Assembly: GCA_944326705.1 (NCBI GenBank)
Contig: CALVEY010000022.1
Span: forward strand, 1 to 37,120
Direction of reading: 5' to 3'
Length of the DNA stretch: 37,120 bases
Source: an uncultured Mucispirillum sp.
Lineage (GTDB): Bacteria; Chrysiogenota; Deferribacteres; Deferribacterales; Mucispirillaceae
Shown here: positions 18,401-26,437 of the stretch, in pieces
Layout of the letters: the number at the start of each line of letters is the position of its first letter
Position numbering within the stretch: position 1 is the first letter of the stretch
Translations under genes and position numbers: made by a program
The notes under the pieces: generated by a model
What the model saw: the letters and a program-made list of their open reading frames with translations, nothing else
Databases searched by the model: none
Told to the model about the DNA's origin: nothing

Positions 18401-18773
18401 AGTGACGCTGAAAGGCGATATTTTAGTGGTGGAAGATAACCCTGTTAACCAAAAACTTATAGTTATCTTTCTCCAAAAAGCAGGCTTTAATGTTACTGTT
18501 GCAGGTAATGGTAAGGAAGCTGTAGATATAGTATCAAGCGGCAAAGTATTTGATATTATATTTATGGATATACACATGCCGGTTATGGATGGTGTTACTG
18601 CCACAAAAGAAATCAGAGCTATGGGTATAACTACTCCTATTATAGCATTAACTGCAAATGTTATTAAAGAAGATATGGATAATTTTATTGCAAGCGGTAT
18701 GAACAGCCATATTGCAAAACCAATCAACTTTGATAAACTTCAGGAGGTGTTACTCCAGTATCTAAAAGCCTGA
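15453..18773 (+). CDS. hybrid sensor histidine kinase with double PAS and receiver domain
   Basis: A membrane-bound hybrid kinase of 1106 residues. Order: membrane helix (about 5-23), large periplasmic sensor of dCACHE type (about 24-298), second helix (about 300-320), PAS (about 335-450) and a second PAS (about 465-575). The second PAS has four cysteines, C508, C516, C520 and C523 (CTRACQEC), a pattern known from redox or Fe-S-type PAS domains. A coiled coil leads to HisKA with [12 protein letters not shown] (phospho-acceptor H626). HATPase motifs: NLLSNAVKF (N box), DTGIG (776-780), GTGLG (806-810). A degenerate receiver (about 858-965) precedes a true receiver with D1039, T1067 and K1089. 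Hpt follows in the next gene. The promoter and the 16-nt gap to the hpt gene suggest one operon. Signal unknown. Confidence 0.93.
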   Translation: MNNIKLLVIAFVVIEIFVSIFILRDLNRRIDTEISSKVNTITTQKEIIYNNVVNDALSKFQILYTNQAFFKDIEEINKLTGKERENAIRRMHHHFLDMYVNFIPGSVNLIRIYDKSGKLIGRYVDGELDPSSFNSSFHIIYPTKESRLFTIDSKDIAVIIPHRLQYNNEIYGYIEFGMTADSFLNHIETLYSSSYIFLIKNTYIDKGGLEDIQGQDISKYKVMTGSHYYIPDIILKAIINNIDYVVSSRKDVKNFIKDIYIDGTRYWGVFISIYDIDNNELGYVAEIMPNNYIYQLKNVAFFLWLLITVALWLFAFIVIVMERNKYSIMQLNRVLEGYKLAVDNSSQIIEFSSDLVITNVNQKFLDLMGGQIDEYIGETLTHFAKRCSEPKKFINSFNSENTNTVFNGIYEFTTKHSKKAVLSISSTPIMTSQGDVVNILCVMSDLTPEYSAINELKAAEDRSEEFITILTDYINATGNTLVVYKKDFTLEYSNSSHASDPYDNIVNCYKHYVGRCTRACQECYVKQVFEEKIKISYEVIEEENNIYEMISFFPILDKRGNVRLVVCEHRNIFDKVESQKTLLESNEKERAMVAQLQEMVQARDIAKAEAEHASKAKSSFLANMSHEIRTPINGILGFLALLKDCKMDDTAKEYLKIISASSESLLGVINDILDFSKIESGKMELEKVPFSIVTDIEAIADMYMARAEEKKIELTSYTDPRLPRKVLGDSLKIKQIMTNLLSNAVKFTPAEGFISVDVRCIYKENGTVRVKFSVTDTGIGINNDTKEKIFSPFAQGDTSITRRFGGTGLGLSISHSMLEMMNSKLELETEENKGSTFSFELSLKIIEEADYIEKFDTSFKMLLFESHGECGRVLEEYMSSLNIKVTDCHGDYSKITEDTDYVLIDSGRDIEHFKEIFAKMPYKDKVKYIVGSYSIYKNELSKIDGISHIFLKPATLTRIHDMFARLMQKNYKEDEKLSDTDKKVTLKGDILVVEDNPVNQKLIVIFLQKAGFNVTVAGNGKEAVDIVSSGKVFDIIFMDIHMPVMDGVTATKEIRAMGITTPIIALTANVIKEDMDNFIASGMNSHIAKPINFDKLQEVLLQYLKA

Positions 18774-18789
18774 AAATAGGAGGCTTTTA

Positions 18790-19122
18790 ATGAAAGTTGA
18801 TATGGAAACACTTGCAAAATCTACAGGAATAGCTAACACAGAGCTTTTAAAAGGCTTTGTTCGTGATTTTTTTGCTATCTGCTCAAAAGATTTGGAGCGT
18901 ATACCACAAAGTATTGAAAAAGGCGATAATGAAGCAGTAATACGCCACTCTCATAATATTTACGGTGCAGCTTACAGGCTCAGACTTGAAGATATTAAAC
19001 AGGCTGCTGCATCTCTTGTTCGTGCTGCAAACAATATGGAAACAGAAAAATATGACAAACTTTATGATGAACTGGCAGAAGTATTTACTGCAGGTCAAAC
19101 AGATTATAAGGAAACAGCGTAA
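18790..19122 (+). CDS. histidine-containing phosphotransfer (Hpt) protein
   Basis: A small helical protein of 110 residues that should receive phosphate from the receiver of the hybrid kinase and pass it on. The phospho-acceptor is most likely H55 in RHSHNIYGAAYRL, because its Gly lies four residues on, as in the usual HxLKG motif. The conserved Lys at that motif is Tyr here. H53 is nearby and cannot be excluded. It begins 16 nt after the kinase stop, with AGGAGG just ahead (ending about 18784). No response regulator that would be the next acceptor is adjacent; phoB is 5 kb away and has its own kinase. Confidence 0.82.
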   Translation: MKVDMETLAKSTGIANTELLKGFVRDFFAICSKDLERIPQSIEKGDNEAVIRHSHNIYGAAYRLRLEDIKQAAASLVRAANNMETEKYDKLYDELAEVFTAGQTDYKETA

Positions 19123-19131
19123 AAAGATTAT

Positions 19132-19515
19132 ATGAAAATCAGAGAAGAATTTACATGCCCTTTAGAATTAGTGCAGGATATGATAAAAGGCAAATGGAAG
19201 CCTATTATTATATGGCTTTTAAGGAAGGGCAGCTATTCTCTTGCAGCTCTTGAAAAAGAAATTGACGGTATAAACCAGAAAATGCTTTTAGAGCAGTTAA
19301 AAGAGCTGCAGGAATATGGTTTTGTTGATAAAAAAACATACAGCGGCTATCCGTTAAAGGTGGAATACTTTTTAACAGAAAACCATGGCAGAAGGCTTTT
19401 ACAGGCACTTGAAGTTATGCAGAAAATAGGTATAGAATATATGATAGAGCATGGCAGAAAATGTGTGCTTGTAGAAAAGGGCATAATCAGTGAAGATTAT
19501 GAAATAGAAAGTTAA
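19132..19515 (+). CDS. HxlR-family transcriptional regulator
   Basis: A winged-helix DNA-binding protein of 127 residues, in the cytoplasm. The N-terminal FTCPLELVQDMIKGKWKPII segment is the family hallmark, including the conserved C9, which in several HxlR proteins senses redox or electrophilic stress. The recognition region is IDGINQKMLLEQLKELQEYG and the wing ends at EYFLTENHGRRLL. It begins nine nt after the hpt stop and three nt before the ABM-domain pseudogene. HxlR regulators often control adjacent redox or quinone-related genes, so the ABM gene was its likely target. Whether it is co-transcribed with the kinase is an inference from spacing. Confidence 0.9.
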   Translation: MKIREEFTCPLELVQDMIKGKWKPIIIWLLRKGSYSLAALEKEIDGINQKMLLEQLKELQEYGFVDKKTYSGYPLKVEYFLTENHGRRLLQALEVMQKIGIEYMIEHGRKCVLVEKGIISEDYEIES

Positions 19516-19518
19516 AAT

Positions 19519-19729
19519 ATGATTAAAATAACAGCAAAACATACAGTAAAGAAAGACTGTATAGAAAAATTATTGAAAGTATTAAAAGAGCTTGTGGAAA
19601 AAAAGCAGGCTTGAAGAAGGCTGTATAAGTTACAGCTTATATAAAGATATAGAAAGTGATAATGTATATACCATTATAGAAGAATGGCAGGATGCTGAAA
19701 GCCTTAATAATCATTTTAAAACTTTTTAA
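19519..19729 (+). pseudogene. frameshifted ABM-domain (YgiN-like) monooxygenase gene
   Basis: The first frame reads MIKITAKHTVKKDCIEKLLK and stops at TGA 19612-19614. Skipping one A in the seven-A run at 19598-19604 continues as SRLEEGCISYSLYKD, then TIIEEWQDAESLNNHFKTF, a clear antibiotic-biosynthesis-monooxygenase (ABM) domain pattern. It is followed by TAA at 19727. ABM proteins are usually about 95 residues; this would be only about 70, so the C-terminus is also lost, exactly where the repeat hairpin at 19737 begins. Either it is a real pseudogene, or transcriptional slippage on the A-run restores it. It lies directly downstream of hxlR. Confidence 0.75.
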
Positions 19730-19736
19730 ACTTTTA

Positions 19737-19764
19737 TTAAAAAATACATCCTTGTATTTTTTAA
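19737..19764. repeat. inverted copy of the AAAAAATACA hairpin
   Basis: A perfect 12-bp inverted repeat, TTAAAAAATACA (19737-19748) with TGTATTTTTTAA (19753-19764), loop TCCT. The core reverse complement differs from the hairpin at 15194-15217 by a single base. It can act as a terminator for the kinase/hxlR operon. Confidence 0.75.
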
Positions 19765-19769
19765 AGAAC

Positions 19770-19826
19770 GCATTTGCGGAATAAATCCGTCAAATGCTTA
19801 CGCAAGCGGCGGCTCATCCCTGAGCC
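19770..19826. repeat. two strong hairpins next to the repeat core
   Basis: GCATTTGCGGA (19770-19780) pairs with TCCG-T-CAAATGC (19786-19797), with one bulge. GGCTCA (19811-19816) pairs with TGAGCC (19821-19826). They lie in a GC-richer island (about 19770-19870) with no coding frame. It shares GCATTT and GCTTGCG-type words with the elements at 15128-15378, so it is probably part of the same modular repeat family. Confidence 0.55.
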
Positions 19827-19933
19827 TGAAATACACACAGCTCACTTTTATCCATTCTGGGCGTAAGTTCAGCTTTTAAAATTAAAAATATTTAATCAAT
19901 TTTATATTTCTAAAAATAAAATCAATACCTACT

Positions 19934-19975
19934 AAAAAGTGGGTAATAGACAAACACTTTTTCTTCCTGTATAAA
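19934..19975 (+). promoter_or_regulatory. promoter and inverted repeat upstream of the PEBP gene
   Basis: TAGACA (19947-19952) and TATAAA (19970-19975) with a 17-bp spacer form a good promoter. It is overlapped by the inverted repeat AAAAAGTG/CACTTTTT (19934-19941, 19955-19962), which straddles the -35 and could be a repressor site. Confidence 0.6.
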
Positions 19976-20003
19976 AAAATATAACTTAATACGGAGGAAT
20001 TAG

Positions 20004-20600
20004 ATGAAAAAATTAACACTTTTATTTGCAGCAGTTATGGCTTTTATGTTTTCTTTAGCTGCTGCAAGTTACAGTGCAGAAATGACTGTAATAAGCCCTG
20101 CAATTGATAAAAATGGAGTTCTTGCTGATAAATACGGCTATAATGATAAAACTCAGCTTGACAGCAAAGGTATGCCAATCACTTCATTTCCATTTGAAAT
20201 AAAAAACGCACCAAAAGGCACAAAATCTTATGCAGTATTTTTAGAAGATAAAGATGCTTTTCCTGTAAGCAAAGGTTTTTCATGGATACACTGGGTAGCT
20301 GCAAATATTACTGATACAAAAGTATTAGAAAATGCAAGCCAAAATAAACCAAAATTTGTTCAAGGTATGAACAGCTGGTGGAGCAGCCTTGGTGGTTCAA
20401 GAGATGCAAAAGAAGTAAGCTGTTACGGCGGTCCTGCACCTTATGACGGCAAAGAACATATTTATGAAATGCATGTTTATGCACTTGATACTAAATTAGA
20501 CTTAAAAAATGGCTTTTTAATGAATGAAATGTTCCGTAAAATGGAAGGCCATGTTTTAGGCAAATATACATTAAAATTTAAATATCAGCTTAAAAAATAA
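20004..20600 (+). CDS. secreted YbhB/YbcL-type PEBP-family protein
   Basis: A 198-residue protein with a clear Sec signal peptide (MKKLTLLFAAVMAFMFSLAA, cleavage probably near SYSA). The mature part has the phosphatidylethanolamine-binding-protein fold. TSFPFEIKNAPKGTKSYAVF, then EDKD and FSWIHWVAANI correspond to the conserved anion-pocket motifs of the YbhB/YbcL family. The biochemical role of bacterial members is poorly defined; some modulate host or proteolytic signalling. GGAGGA at 19993-19998 precedes the ATG. Monocistronic, with its own promoter and a strong terminator. Confidence 0.9.
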   Translation: MKKLTLLFAAVMAFMFSLAAASYSAEMTVISPAIDKNGVLADKYGYNDKTQLDSKGMPITSFPFEIKNAPKGTKSYAVFLEDKDAFPVSKGFSWIHWVAANITDTKVLENASQNKPKFVQGMNSWWSSLGGSRDAKEVSCYGGPAPYDGKEHIYEMHVYALDTKLDLKNGFLMNEMFRKMEGHVLGKYTLKFKYQLKK

Positions 20601-20629
20601 TTATTCTTCATACCATATCATACCAATAA

Positions 20630-20672
20630 AAGCCCTTAAATCATTTTGGTTTAAGGGCTTGTTTATATTCTT
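20630..20672 (+). terminator. rho-independent terminator of the PEBP gene
   Basis: AAGCCCTTAAA (20630-20640) pairs perfectly with TTTAAGGGCTT (20650-20660) around a 9-nt loop, followed by a T-rich tail. Confidence 0.88.
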
Positions 20673-20677
20673 TTATA

Positions 20678-20710
20678 TTTTACAAAAATTTTACATTATT
20701 CTAACCAGTT
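20678..20710 (+). promoter_or_regulatory. putative Pho box upstream of pstC
   Basis: The 11-bp units TTTTACAAAAA (20678-20688) and TTTTACATTAT (20689-20699) are tandem, with a weaker third unit (CTAACC at 20701). TTTACA hexamers at an 11-bp period are the known arrangement of PhoB/PhoP sites. The same pattern precedes pstS, and phoB is in the same operon, so PhoB binding is a strong inference. Confidence 0.7.
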
Positions 20711-20759
20711 TTATATTTATTTTTCATATACTTCATAAAAATAACTAAATGGAAGGTAT

Positions 20760-21686
20760 ATGAAAAAATCAAGCATTTTTCAATATAAAGATAAGCTTAT
20801 ATTTTCAGCATCATTAATATCTGCCTTATCAATTTTAGTAATAATTTTAGGAATACTTATTACACTTTTTATTGAATCTTATGATGCAATCAGCGCTTTT
20901 GGGTTTTTCAATTTTATTTTTTCTACTTCTTGGGATTATAACGAAGAAATTTTTGGAGCAGGCAGGGCGTTATTAGGCTCAATATTAACATCATTTATAG
21001 CAATAATTATTGCAGCACCAATGGGTATAGGTATGGCTGTATTTATTGTGGAAATATGCCCGTCATTTTTAAAAGGCTTTATAAGCACAGCTATTGAGCT
21101 TTTAGCAGCAATACCAAGTATTATATATGGTATGTGGGGGCTTTTTATTTTTGCACCATTTTTAGAAAACACTTTACAAAAATGGGTATCAGGTACTTTA
21201 GGTAATGTGCCAGTAATCGGCTCATTTTTCCAGATAAATTATGCAGGTGGTATCGGACTTTTAACTTCCGGCATAGTGCTAAGTATAATGATAGTGCCAT
21301 TTATTGCAAGTATAGCAAGGGAAGCATTATCAAGAGTGCCTAGAGAATTAAAAGAATCAGGCTACGGGCTTGGAGCTGAAAAATGGGAAACTATAAGAGA
21401 TGTTTCTCTTCCTTATACAAAAACAGCTGTATGGGGTGGTATTATTATAGCATTAGGCAGAGCATTAGGTGAAACAATGGCTATTGCATATATTATAGGC
21501 AATATGAATATATCATTAACTTCTATATTTGACCCATATATTACAGTAACAAGTGCACTTGTTAATGAATTTAATGAAGCATCAGGCTTGCAGATGTCAT
21601 CACTGTTTTTCTTAGCACTTTTACTTTTTATATTAAACTTTTTAACATTAATTGCTGCAAAAGTGTATATTTCAAGGAGCAGATAA
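20760..21686 (+). CDS. pstC: phosphate ABC transporter permease PstC
   Basis: One of the two inner-membrane permeases of the high-affinity phosphate importer PstSCAB. It has 308 residues with six main hydrophobic segments. The EAA-type loop that contacts the ATPase reads REALSRVPRELKESGYGLGA, followed by GGIIIALGRALGETMAIAYI. GGAAGG at 20751-20756 precedes the ATG. The pstA start follows the stop codon with no gap. First gene of the operon behind the Pho box, so expression is expected under phosphate limitation. Confidence 0.95.
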   Translation: MKKSSIFQYKDKLIFSASLISALSILVIILGILITLFIESYDAISAFGFFNFIFSTSWDYNEEIFGAGRALLGSILTSFIAIIIAAPMGIGMAVFIVEICPSFLKGFISTAIELLAAIPSIIYGMWGLFIFAPFLENTLQKWVSGTLGNVPVIGSFFQINYAGGIGLLTSGIVLSIMIVPFIASIAREALSRVPRELKESGYGLGAEKWETIRDVSLPYTKTAVWGGIIIALGRALGETMAIAYIIGNMNISLTSIFDPYITVTSALVNEFNEASGLQMSSLFFLALLLFILNFLTLIAAKVYISRSR

Positions 21687-22529
21687 ATGAATTACAGGTT
21701 TTTAAGAAAAATTAAAGGCTATATAATGCTTACTCTTTCAGCACTGGCTGCAGTTATTGGGGTTATGCTGCTTTTTGCTATCCTTTATAAAGTAATACAA
21801 ACAGGTATGGCAGGATTAAATTTGGCTTTATTTACAGAAGATGAGGCGCCTGCATTTATGGTTGGCGAAGGTGGTATGCGTCATGCTTTTGTTGGTCAGA
21901 TAGTTTTAACTCTTGCAGCTTCTATCATAGGTATCCCTGTTGGCATATTTGGCGGCATATATTTATCAGAATACGGCAGCGGCTCAAAACTTGGCAGGTT
22001 TATAAGCAGTTTAGCAGATGTAAGTGTAAGTATACCAACAATCATTATAGGTACATTTATATATTCATTACTTGTAAAACCACTTGGCGGTTTTAACGGC
22101 TGGGCAGGCTCTGCAGCATTAGCTGTAATATTAATACCTGTCATTATGCGGACAACTGAAGAATCATTAAAACTTATACCATGGCAGTTAAGGGAAGCTG
22201 CCCTTGCTCTTGGCACTCCTTATTATAAAGTAATAAAAGATATTATTTTAAAAAGTGCATTAACTGGTATTTTTACAGGTGTTTCTCTTGCAATAGCTCG
22301 TGTTGCAGGTGAAACAGCACCTCTTTTATTTACATCATTTAATAATAAATATTTATCACTAAATATGAATGAGCCTATGCCATCTTTAACAGTTACAATA
22401 TTTCAGTATGCAGGCTCACCGTATGATAACTGGATAATTTCAGCATGGGCATCTGCCTTAGTTATTACTGTTTTTATACTTTTAACAAATATTATATTAA
22501 AATACATTATGAAAAGAAGGAGCTTTTAA
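21687..22529 (+). CDS. pstA: phosphate ABC transporter permease PstA
   Basis: The second membrane permease of PstSCAB, 280 residues with six hydrophobic segments. The PstA-type coupling loop is [20 protein letters not shown], with [19 protein letters not shown] following, as is typical. Its ATG directly follows the pstC TAA, and AGGAG lies within the pstC end. Its own TAA overlaps the pstB ATG by one base. Confidence 0.95.
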   Translation: MNYRFLRKIKGYIMLTLSALAAVIGVMLLFAILYKVIQTGMAGLNLALFTEDEAPAFMVGEGGMRHAFVGQIVLTLAASIIGIPVGIFGGIYLSEYGSGSKLGRFISSLADVSVSIPTIIIGTFIYSLLVKPLGGFNGWAGSAALAVILIPVIMRTTEESLKLIPWQLREAALALGTPYYKVIKDIILKSALTGIFTGVSLAIARVAGETAPLLFTSFNNKYLSLNMNEPMPSLTVTIFQYAGSPYDNWIISAWASALVITVFILLTNIILKYIMKRRSF

Positions 22530-23299
22530 TGGAAAATCAAGTAATTGAAAAGGAAATAGAAGTAAATAATCTTTCATTTTACTATGGCGATAAACTGGCT
22601 GTAAAAAATGTAACATTAGATATAGAAAAAAATAAAATAACAGCATTAATAGGTCCGTCAGGCTGCGGTAAAACTACACTTCTTCGCTGCTTTAACAGAA
22701 TGCACGATTTATATAAAGGCAACAGGTATGAAGGCAGCATAATGTTTAAAAATATAAATATACTTGATAAAAGTGTAGATATGACAAACTTAAGAGCAGA
22801 AATAGGTATGGTATTCCAAAAACCTACACCTTTTCCAATGAGTATTTTTGATAATATTGCTTACGGCTTAAGGTTAAGGGGCATAAAAAATAAAACAGAG
22901 CTGCAGGACAGAGTAGAAAACGCCTTAAAAAAAGCAGCAATCTGGAATGAAGTATCAGACAGACTTTCAACTTCTGCAATGGGACTTTCAGGTGGTCAGC
23001 AGCAGCGTTTATCAATAGCAAGAACATTAGCACCAGAGCCTGATGTAATACTTTTTGATGAGCCAACAAGTGCATTAGACCCAATATCTACAAAAAAAAT
23101 AGAAGAGCTTATGCAGGAGCTTCGCGGAAATATTACTATGCTTATAGTAACACACAATATGCAGCAGGCTGCAAGGATTTCTGACAGGACAGCTTTTATG
23201 TATATGGGCGAATTAATAGAAGACGGCCCAACTGATATAATGTTTACTAACCCAGAAAAGCAGATGACTGAAGAATATATTACAGGTAAATTTGGTTAA
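22529..23299 (+). CDS. pstB: phosphate ABC transporter ATPase PstB
   Basis: The cytoplasmic ATPase that powers phosphate uptake. I set the start at 22529 ([11 protein letters not shown]), after AAGGAG at 22517-22522, giving 256 residues; a longer in-frame extension lies inside pstA. Walker [10 protein letters not shown] (42-50), signature LSGGQQQR (153-160), Walker B VILFDEPT (173-180) and the switch histidine H209 (IVTHN) are all intact. The [10 protein letters not shown] segment after the Q-loop is a PstB hallmark. Confidence 0.97.
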   Translation: MENQVIEKEIEVNNLSFYYGDKLAVKNVTLDIEKNKITALIGPSGCGKTTLLRCFNRMHDLYKGNRYEGSIMFKNINILDKSVDMTNLRAEIGMVFQKPTPFPMSIFDNIAYGLRLRGIKNKTELQDRVENALKKAAIWNEVSDRLSTSAMGLSGGQQQRLSIARTLAPEPDVILFDEPTSALDPISTKKIEELMQELRGNITMLIVTHNMQQAARISDRTAFMYMGELIEDGPTDIMFTNPEKQMTEEYITGKFG

Positions 23300-23309
23300 G
23301 GAGAATAAC

Positions 23310-24008
23310 ATGTATTTAAACAGTGCAGAATATAAAGAATTAAAATCAATGGTTGCCTATATTTGCAGCATTACTCAGGAAATGGCACAAAACAGCTTTG
23401 ATGCTTATACAAATAAAGATATTAAAAAAGCGCAGTATATAAGGGAGCGTGATAAAGAGCTTGACAGCTACAGTTTAAAAATGGATGAGCTTTCTGGTAA
23501 AATTATTGCTTTATACTGGCCCCGCGGCAGTGATATGCGCTATATTTTATCTACTATTAAAACATCATCAGACTTTGAAAGGATAGGCGACCACTGCAAA
23601 AAAATAGGCAAACAGATAGTAAAACTGCAAAACAGCAGCTTTATTTTTGAAATGTCATCTATAAAAGACCTTTTTGAAAATGTTATTATGGCAGTAACAT
23701 CTGCATGCGATGCTTATTACAGGCTTGATGTTGAAAAAGCAGAGGATATTATAAAAAATGATACAAAAATTGATATCTTGAAAAGTGCAGCAATAAAAGA
23801 TATAATACAATTTATGAGCAGCTGCAAAAGTGAAACTGGAGAAGCAGCCGTACCAGATTTAAAAACGGGTATCAATTTAATCAATGTTGCAAGAAGATTA
23901 GAGCGTATGGCAGACCATGCAACTAATATTGCAGAGGCAGTATGCTATATTGTAAAAGGCACCCATGAATTAAAGGATAGTTTAAATGAGGAATGTGCTT
24001 CTAATTGA
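23310..24008 (+). CDS. phoU: phosphate signalling protein PhoU
   Basis: A cytoplasmic helical protein that couples PstB activity to the PhoR kinase and dampens the Pho response when phosphate is plentiful. I set the start at 23310, after AAGGAG at 23298-23303, giving 232 residues. Two repeated three-helix PhoU domains are visible. Each has the metal-binding E/D-x-DH signature: FERIGDHCKKIGKQI in the first and RLERMADHATNIAEAV in the second. The 3' end overlaps phoB by 23 nt. Confidence 0.95.
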   Translation: MYLNSAEYKELKSMVAYICSITQEMAQNSFDAYTNKDIKKAQYIRERDKELDSYSLKMDELSGKIIALYWPRGSDMRYILSTIKTSSDFERIGDHCKKIGKQIVKLQNSSFIFEMSSIKDLFENVIMAVTSACDAYYRLDVEKAEDIIKNDTKIDILKSAAIKDIIQFMSSCKSETGEAAVPDLKTGINLINVARRLERMADHATNIAEAVCYIVKGTHELKDSLNEECASN

Positions 24009-24663
24009 AGATGACTTAGATATAACAGAGCTTATCGCATATAATCTGCAAAAGGCAGGCTTTAAAGTCCACACAGCAGATAATGCAAACGACGGGCTTA
24101 TTATTTTAGATGAAGTTGCCTGCGATATTATACTTTTAGACTTAATGCTTCCAGGCCTTAAAGGTATGGATTTTTTAAAGATTATACGCAGCAAGGAAAA
24201 TACAGCAAATATTCCAGTTATTATAATCTCTGCAAAAAATGCAGAGCATGATATTATTTCTGGGCTTAATACTGGTGCTGATGATTATCTGCCAAAGCCT
24301 TTTAGTATGGAAATGCTTACTGCAAAAGTAAATACTATTTTACGCAGAGGCTCATCTATTACAGGCAGGTCATCAAATATTATAGAGCATAAGGGTATAA
24401 AAATAGATGATGCAAACCATAAGGTATATATTGACGGGCAGGAAATAAAGCTTACCCATAAAGAATATGAGCTTTTAAGGCTTTTTCTGCTTAATCCTGA
24501 TACAATATTTTCTCGTGACAGGCTTCTAAATTCTATATGGGGTTACGACAGTCAGTCATATACAAGAACAGTAGATGCCCATATAGCATCTTTAAGAAAA
24601 AAACTGCTCCATTATGGTGATTTAATCAAGTCTGTTTCAAAAACAGGATACGGTCTTCAATGA
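23986..24663 (+). CDS. phoB: phosphate response regulator PhoB (OmpR family)
   Basis: A DNA-binding response regulator of 225 residues. The receiver domain has the acidic pair D9/D10, phospho-acceptor D52 (IILLDLMLPG), S82 and K104 (LPKPFS). The C-terminal winged helix runs from about 130 (KVYIDGQEIKLTHKEYELLR, then RTVDAHIASLRKKL). It ends at KTGYGLQ. It should bind the two TTTACA-repeat boxes in front of pstC and pstS. The start overlaps the phoU end, with AAAGGA about eight bases before; its own stop overlaps the phoR ATG by four bases. Assignment as PhoB rests on the pst/phoU context. Confidence 0.92.
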   Translation: MRNVLLIEDDLDITELIAYNLQKAGFKVHTADNANDGLIILDEVACDIILLDLMLPGLKGMDFLKIIRSKENTANIPVIIISAKNAEHDIISGLNTGADDYLPKPFSMEMLTAKVNTILRRGSSITGRSSNIIEHKGIKIDDANHKVYIDGQEIKLTHKEYELLRLFLLNPDTIFSRDRLLNSIWGYDSQSYTRTVDAHIASLRKKLLHYGDLIKSVSKTGYGLQ

Positions 24664-26339
24664 TAAAATATTTTATTAAGATATTTTTAAAAATATTTCT
24701 GCCTTTTATGGCAGTTTTTGCTGTTTATATTTTTGCAAGCTATAATACTGCTGTAAAAAATGCAGAGCTTAGTTATAAAGATATTCTTAAAACATACTGG
24801 TTTTTAACATCAGAATATAAAAGTGATAACTTTGAAGAAACACTTGCATTTTTTAAAAAAATAGGCTCAAGCAGCGATATACGTATTACATTAATAAATA
24901 TGCAGGGCAGGATTGTTTTTGATTCATCAGTTGATGATAATAAACTTTCATCTCTTGAAAACCACTTAACAAGGAAGGAAGTAGAGCAGGCAGGAAAAGG
25001 TCAGGAATATTATGATATTAGAAAAAGTGCTACAACAGGCAGATATTCCATATATTATGCAGCACCTTATAACGATAAATATATCTTAAGGCTTGTATCA
25101 GACGGAAACATTTTCCACAATATTTATAATAAAGCTAAATCAGATGTAATATTATTTTTTATAATATTTCCTTGTTTTTTAGTTATAGTATCTCTTTATC
25201 TTACATACAGGCTTTTACTGCCAGTAATAGCATTATCTCGTGTTGCAAAAGCAATAAGTGAAAATAAGACTGATTTTATTATGCCTAAAATATCTGATAA
25301 TGTTTTAGAAGAAGCTGCATCATTAATATACAATATAAACAGGCAGCTTTTAAATGAGAAAGAAACTCTTGATGTAGAAAGGCATATTTTATCAAGCATT
25401 ATTAACCATATTGATGAGGCAGTAATATTATTTAACAGTGATAATGTAATAGTTAAATCCAACTTTCAAGCATATCATTTTTTCAGCAGCTCAGTAAAAG
25501 AGGGGATAAACCCTGTAACAGAAAGTGTTGATTATGAAAAGGCAGTATTTTTTGATAATATACTTCATCAGGAAAAAGGCACAATAAAAAGCATACTAGG
25601 TGATAATGTTTTTGAAATATATGTGCGTAATATGCATAAATACCGACTTGTAGTAATAAGGGATATTACAGCCAGTGCAGATTATGATGATTTTAAGGCA
25701 GAATTAACTGCAAATATTGCTCATGAAATAAAAACACCTATTGCTATAATTATGGGGGCAGCTGAAACTCTGCTTGCTGATAATAATATGTCGGAAGATT
25801 TAGCTAAAAAATTTCTTACAAAAATATATACAGGTTCATCAAGGTTAAATAATATTATCAACCAGACATTAGAGTTATACAGGGTGGAAAATACAGGTGT
25901 ATATATAGAAGAAAAGGCAGATATTTCTCTGATTATTTCAAATATTATTCTCCATGATACAAATAAGGCTGTCAGATATAATAATAAAACAGATAGAATA
26001 TATAATATAGACAGTTTTCATGTGGAAATGATACTTACAAACTTAATAAATAATGCAGTTAAATACTCAAATGGTGATATTATAGATGTATCAATATATG
26101 AAGAAAATTCTGCTTTGATTATAGAGGTGGCAGATATGGGGCCGCAGATAGCAGAAAAAGAAAGAAGCAGAATATTTGAAAGATTTTATACAGTATCAAA
26201 ATCGCGTAAAAATTCAGGCTTTGGGCTTGGGCTTTCTATTGTAAAGCATATTGCATTTATGTATGGCGGCAGTGCAAAAGTCTATCCAAATAATAATAAC
26301 GGCAACACTTTTAAAATAAAACTTTATGAAAGAAAATAG
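24660..26339 (+). CDS. phoR: phosphate sensor histidine kinase PhoR
   Basis: A membrane kinase partner of PhoB, 559 residues. An N-terminal helix (about 5-28), an extracytoplasmic region (about 29-160) larger than in E. coli PhoR, and a second helix (about 161-185) lead to a HAMP/linker and a PAS-like region (about 245-340). Dimerisation motif ANIAHEIKTPI has H355. N box NLINNAVKYS (461-470), the G1 box reads ADMGPQ (the usual second Gly is Pro), and GFGLGLSIV is the G2 box. Last gene of the pst-pho operon, starting inside the phoB stop. Confidence 0.92.
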   Translation: MIKYFIKIFLKIFLPFMAVFAVYIFASYNTAVKNAELSYKDILKTYWFLTSEYKSDNFEETLAFFKKIGSSSDIRITLINMQGRIVFDSSVDDNKLSSLENHLTRKEVEQAGKGQEYYDIRKSATTGRYSIYYAAPYNDKYILRLVSDGNIFHNIYNKAKSDVILFFIIFPCFLVIVSLYLTYRLLLPVIALSRVAKAISENKTDFIMPKISDNVLEEAASLIYNINRQLLNEKETLDVERHILSSIINHIDEAVILFNSDNVIVKSNFQAYHFFSSSVKEGINPVTESVDYEKAVFFDNILHQEKGTIKSILGDNVFEIYVRNMHKYRLVVIRDITASADYDDFKAELTANIAHEIKTPIAIIMGAAETLLADNNMSEDLAKKFLTKIYTGSSRLNNIINQTLELYRVENTGVYIEEKADISLIISNIILHDTNKAVRYNNKTDRIYNIDSFHVEMILTNLINNAVKYSNGDIIDVSIYEENSALIIEVADMGPQIAEKERSRIFERFYTVSKSRKNSGFGLGLSIVKHIAFMYGGSAKVYPNNNNGNTFKIKLYERK

Positions 26340-26372
26340 TTTTACAAATATTTTACAAATATTTAGACTATT
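26340..26372 (+). promoter_or_regulatory. putative Pho box upstream of pstS
   Basis: Two identical 11-bp units, TTTTACAAATA at 26340-26350 and 26351-26361, then a degenerate third (TTTAGACTATT, 26362-26372). It starts within the phoR stop codon region. It matches the arrangement in front of pstC. Confidence 0.75.
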
Positions 26373-26437
26373 TTAAATCTTCCTGTGGCATATATTTCTC
26401 ATAAGGGTTTTATCCCTTAACAAGTTAGGAGAATTAT

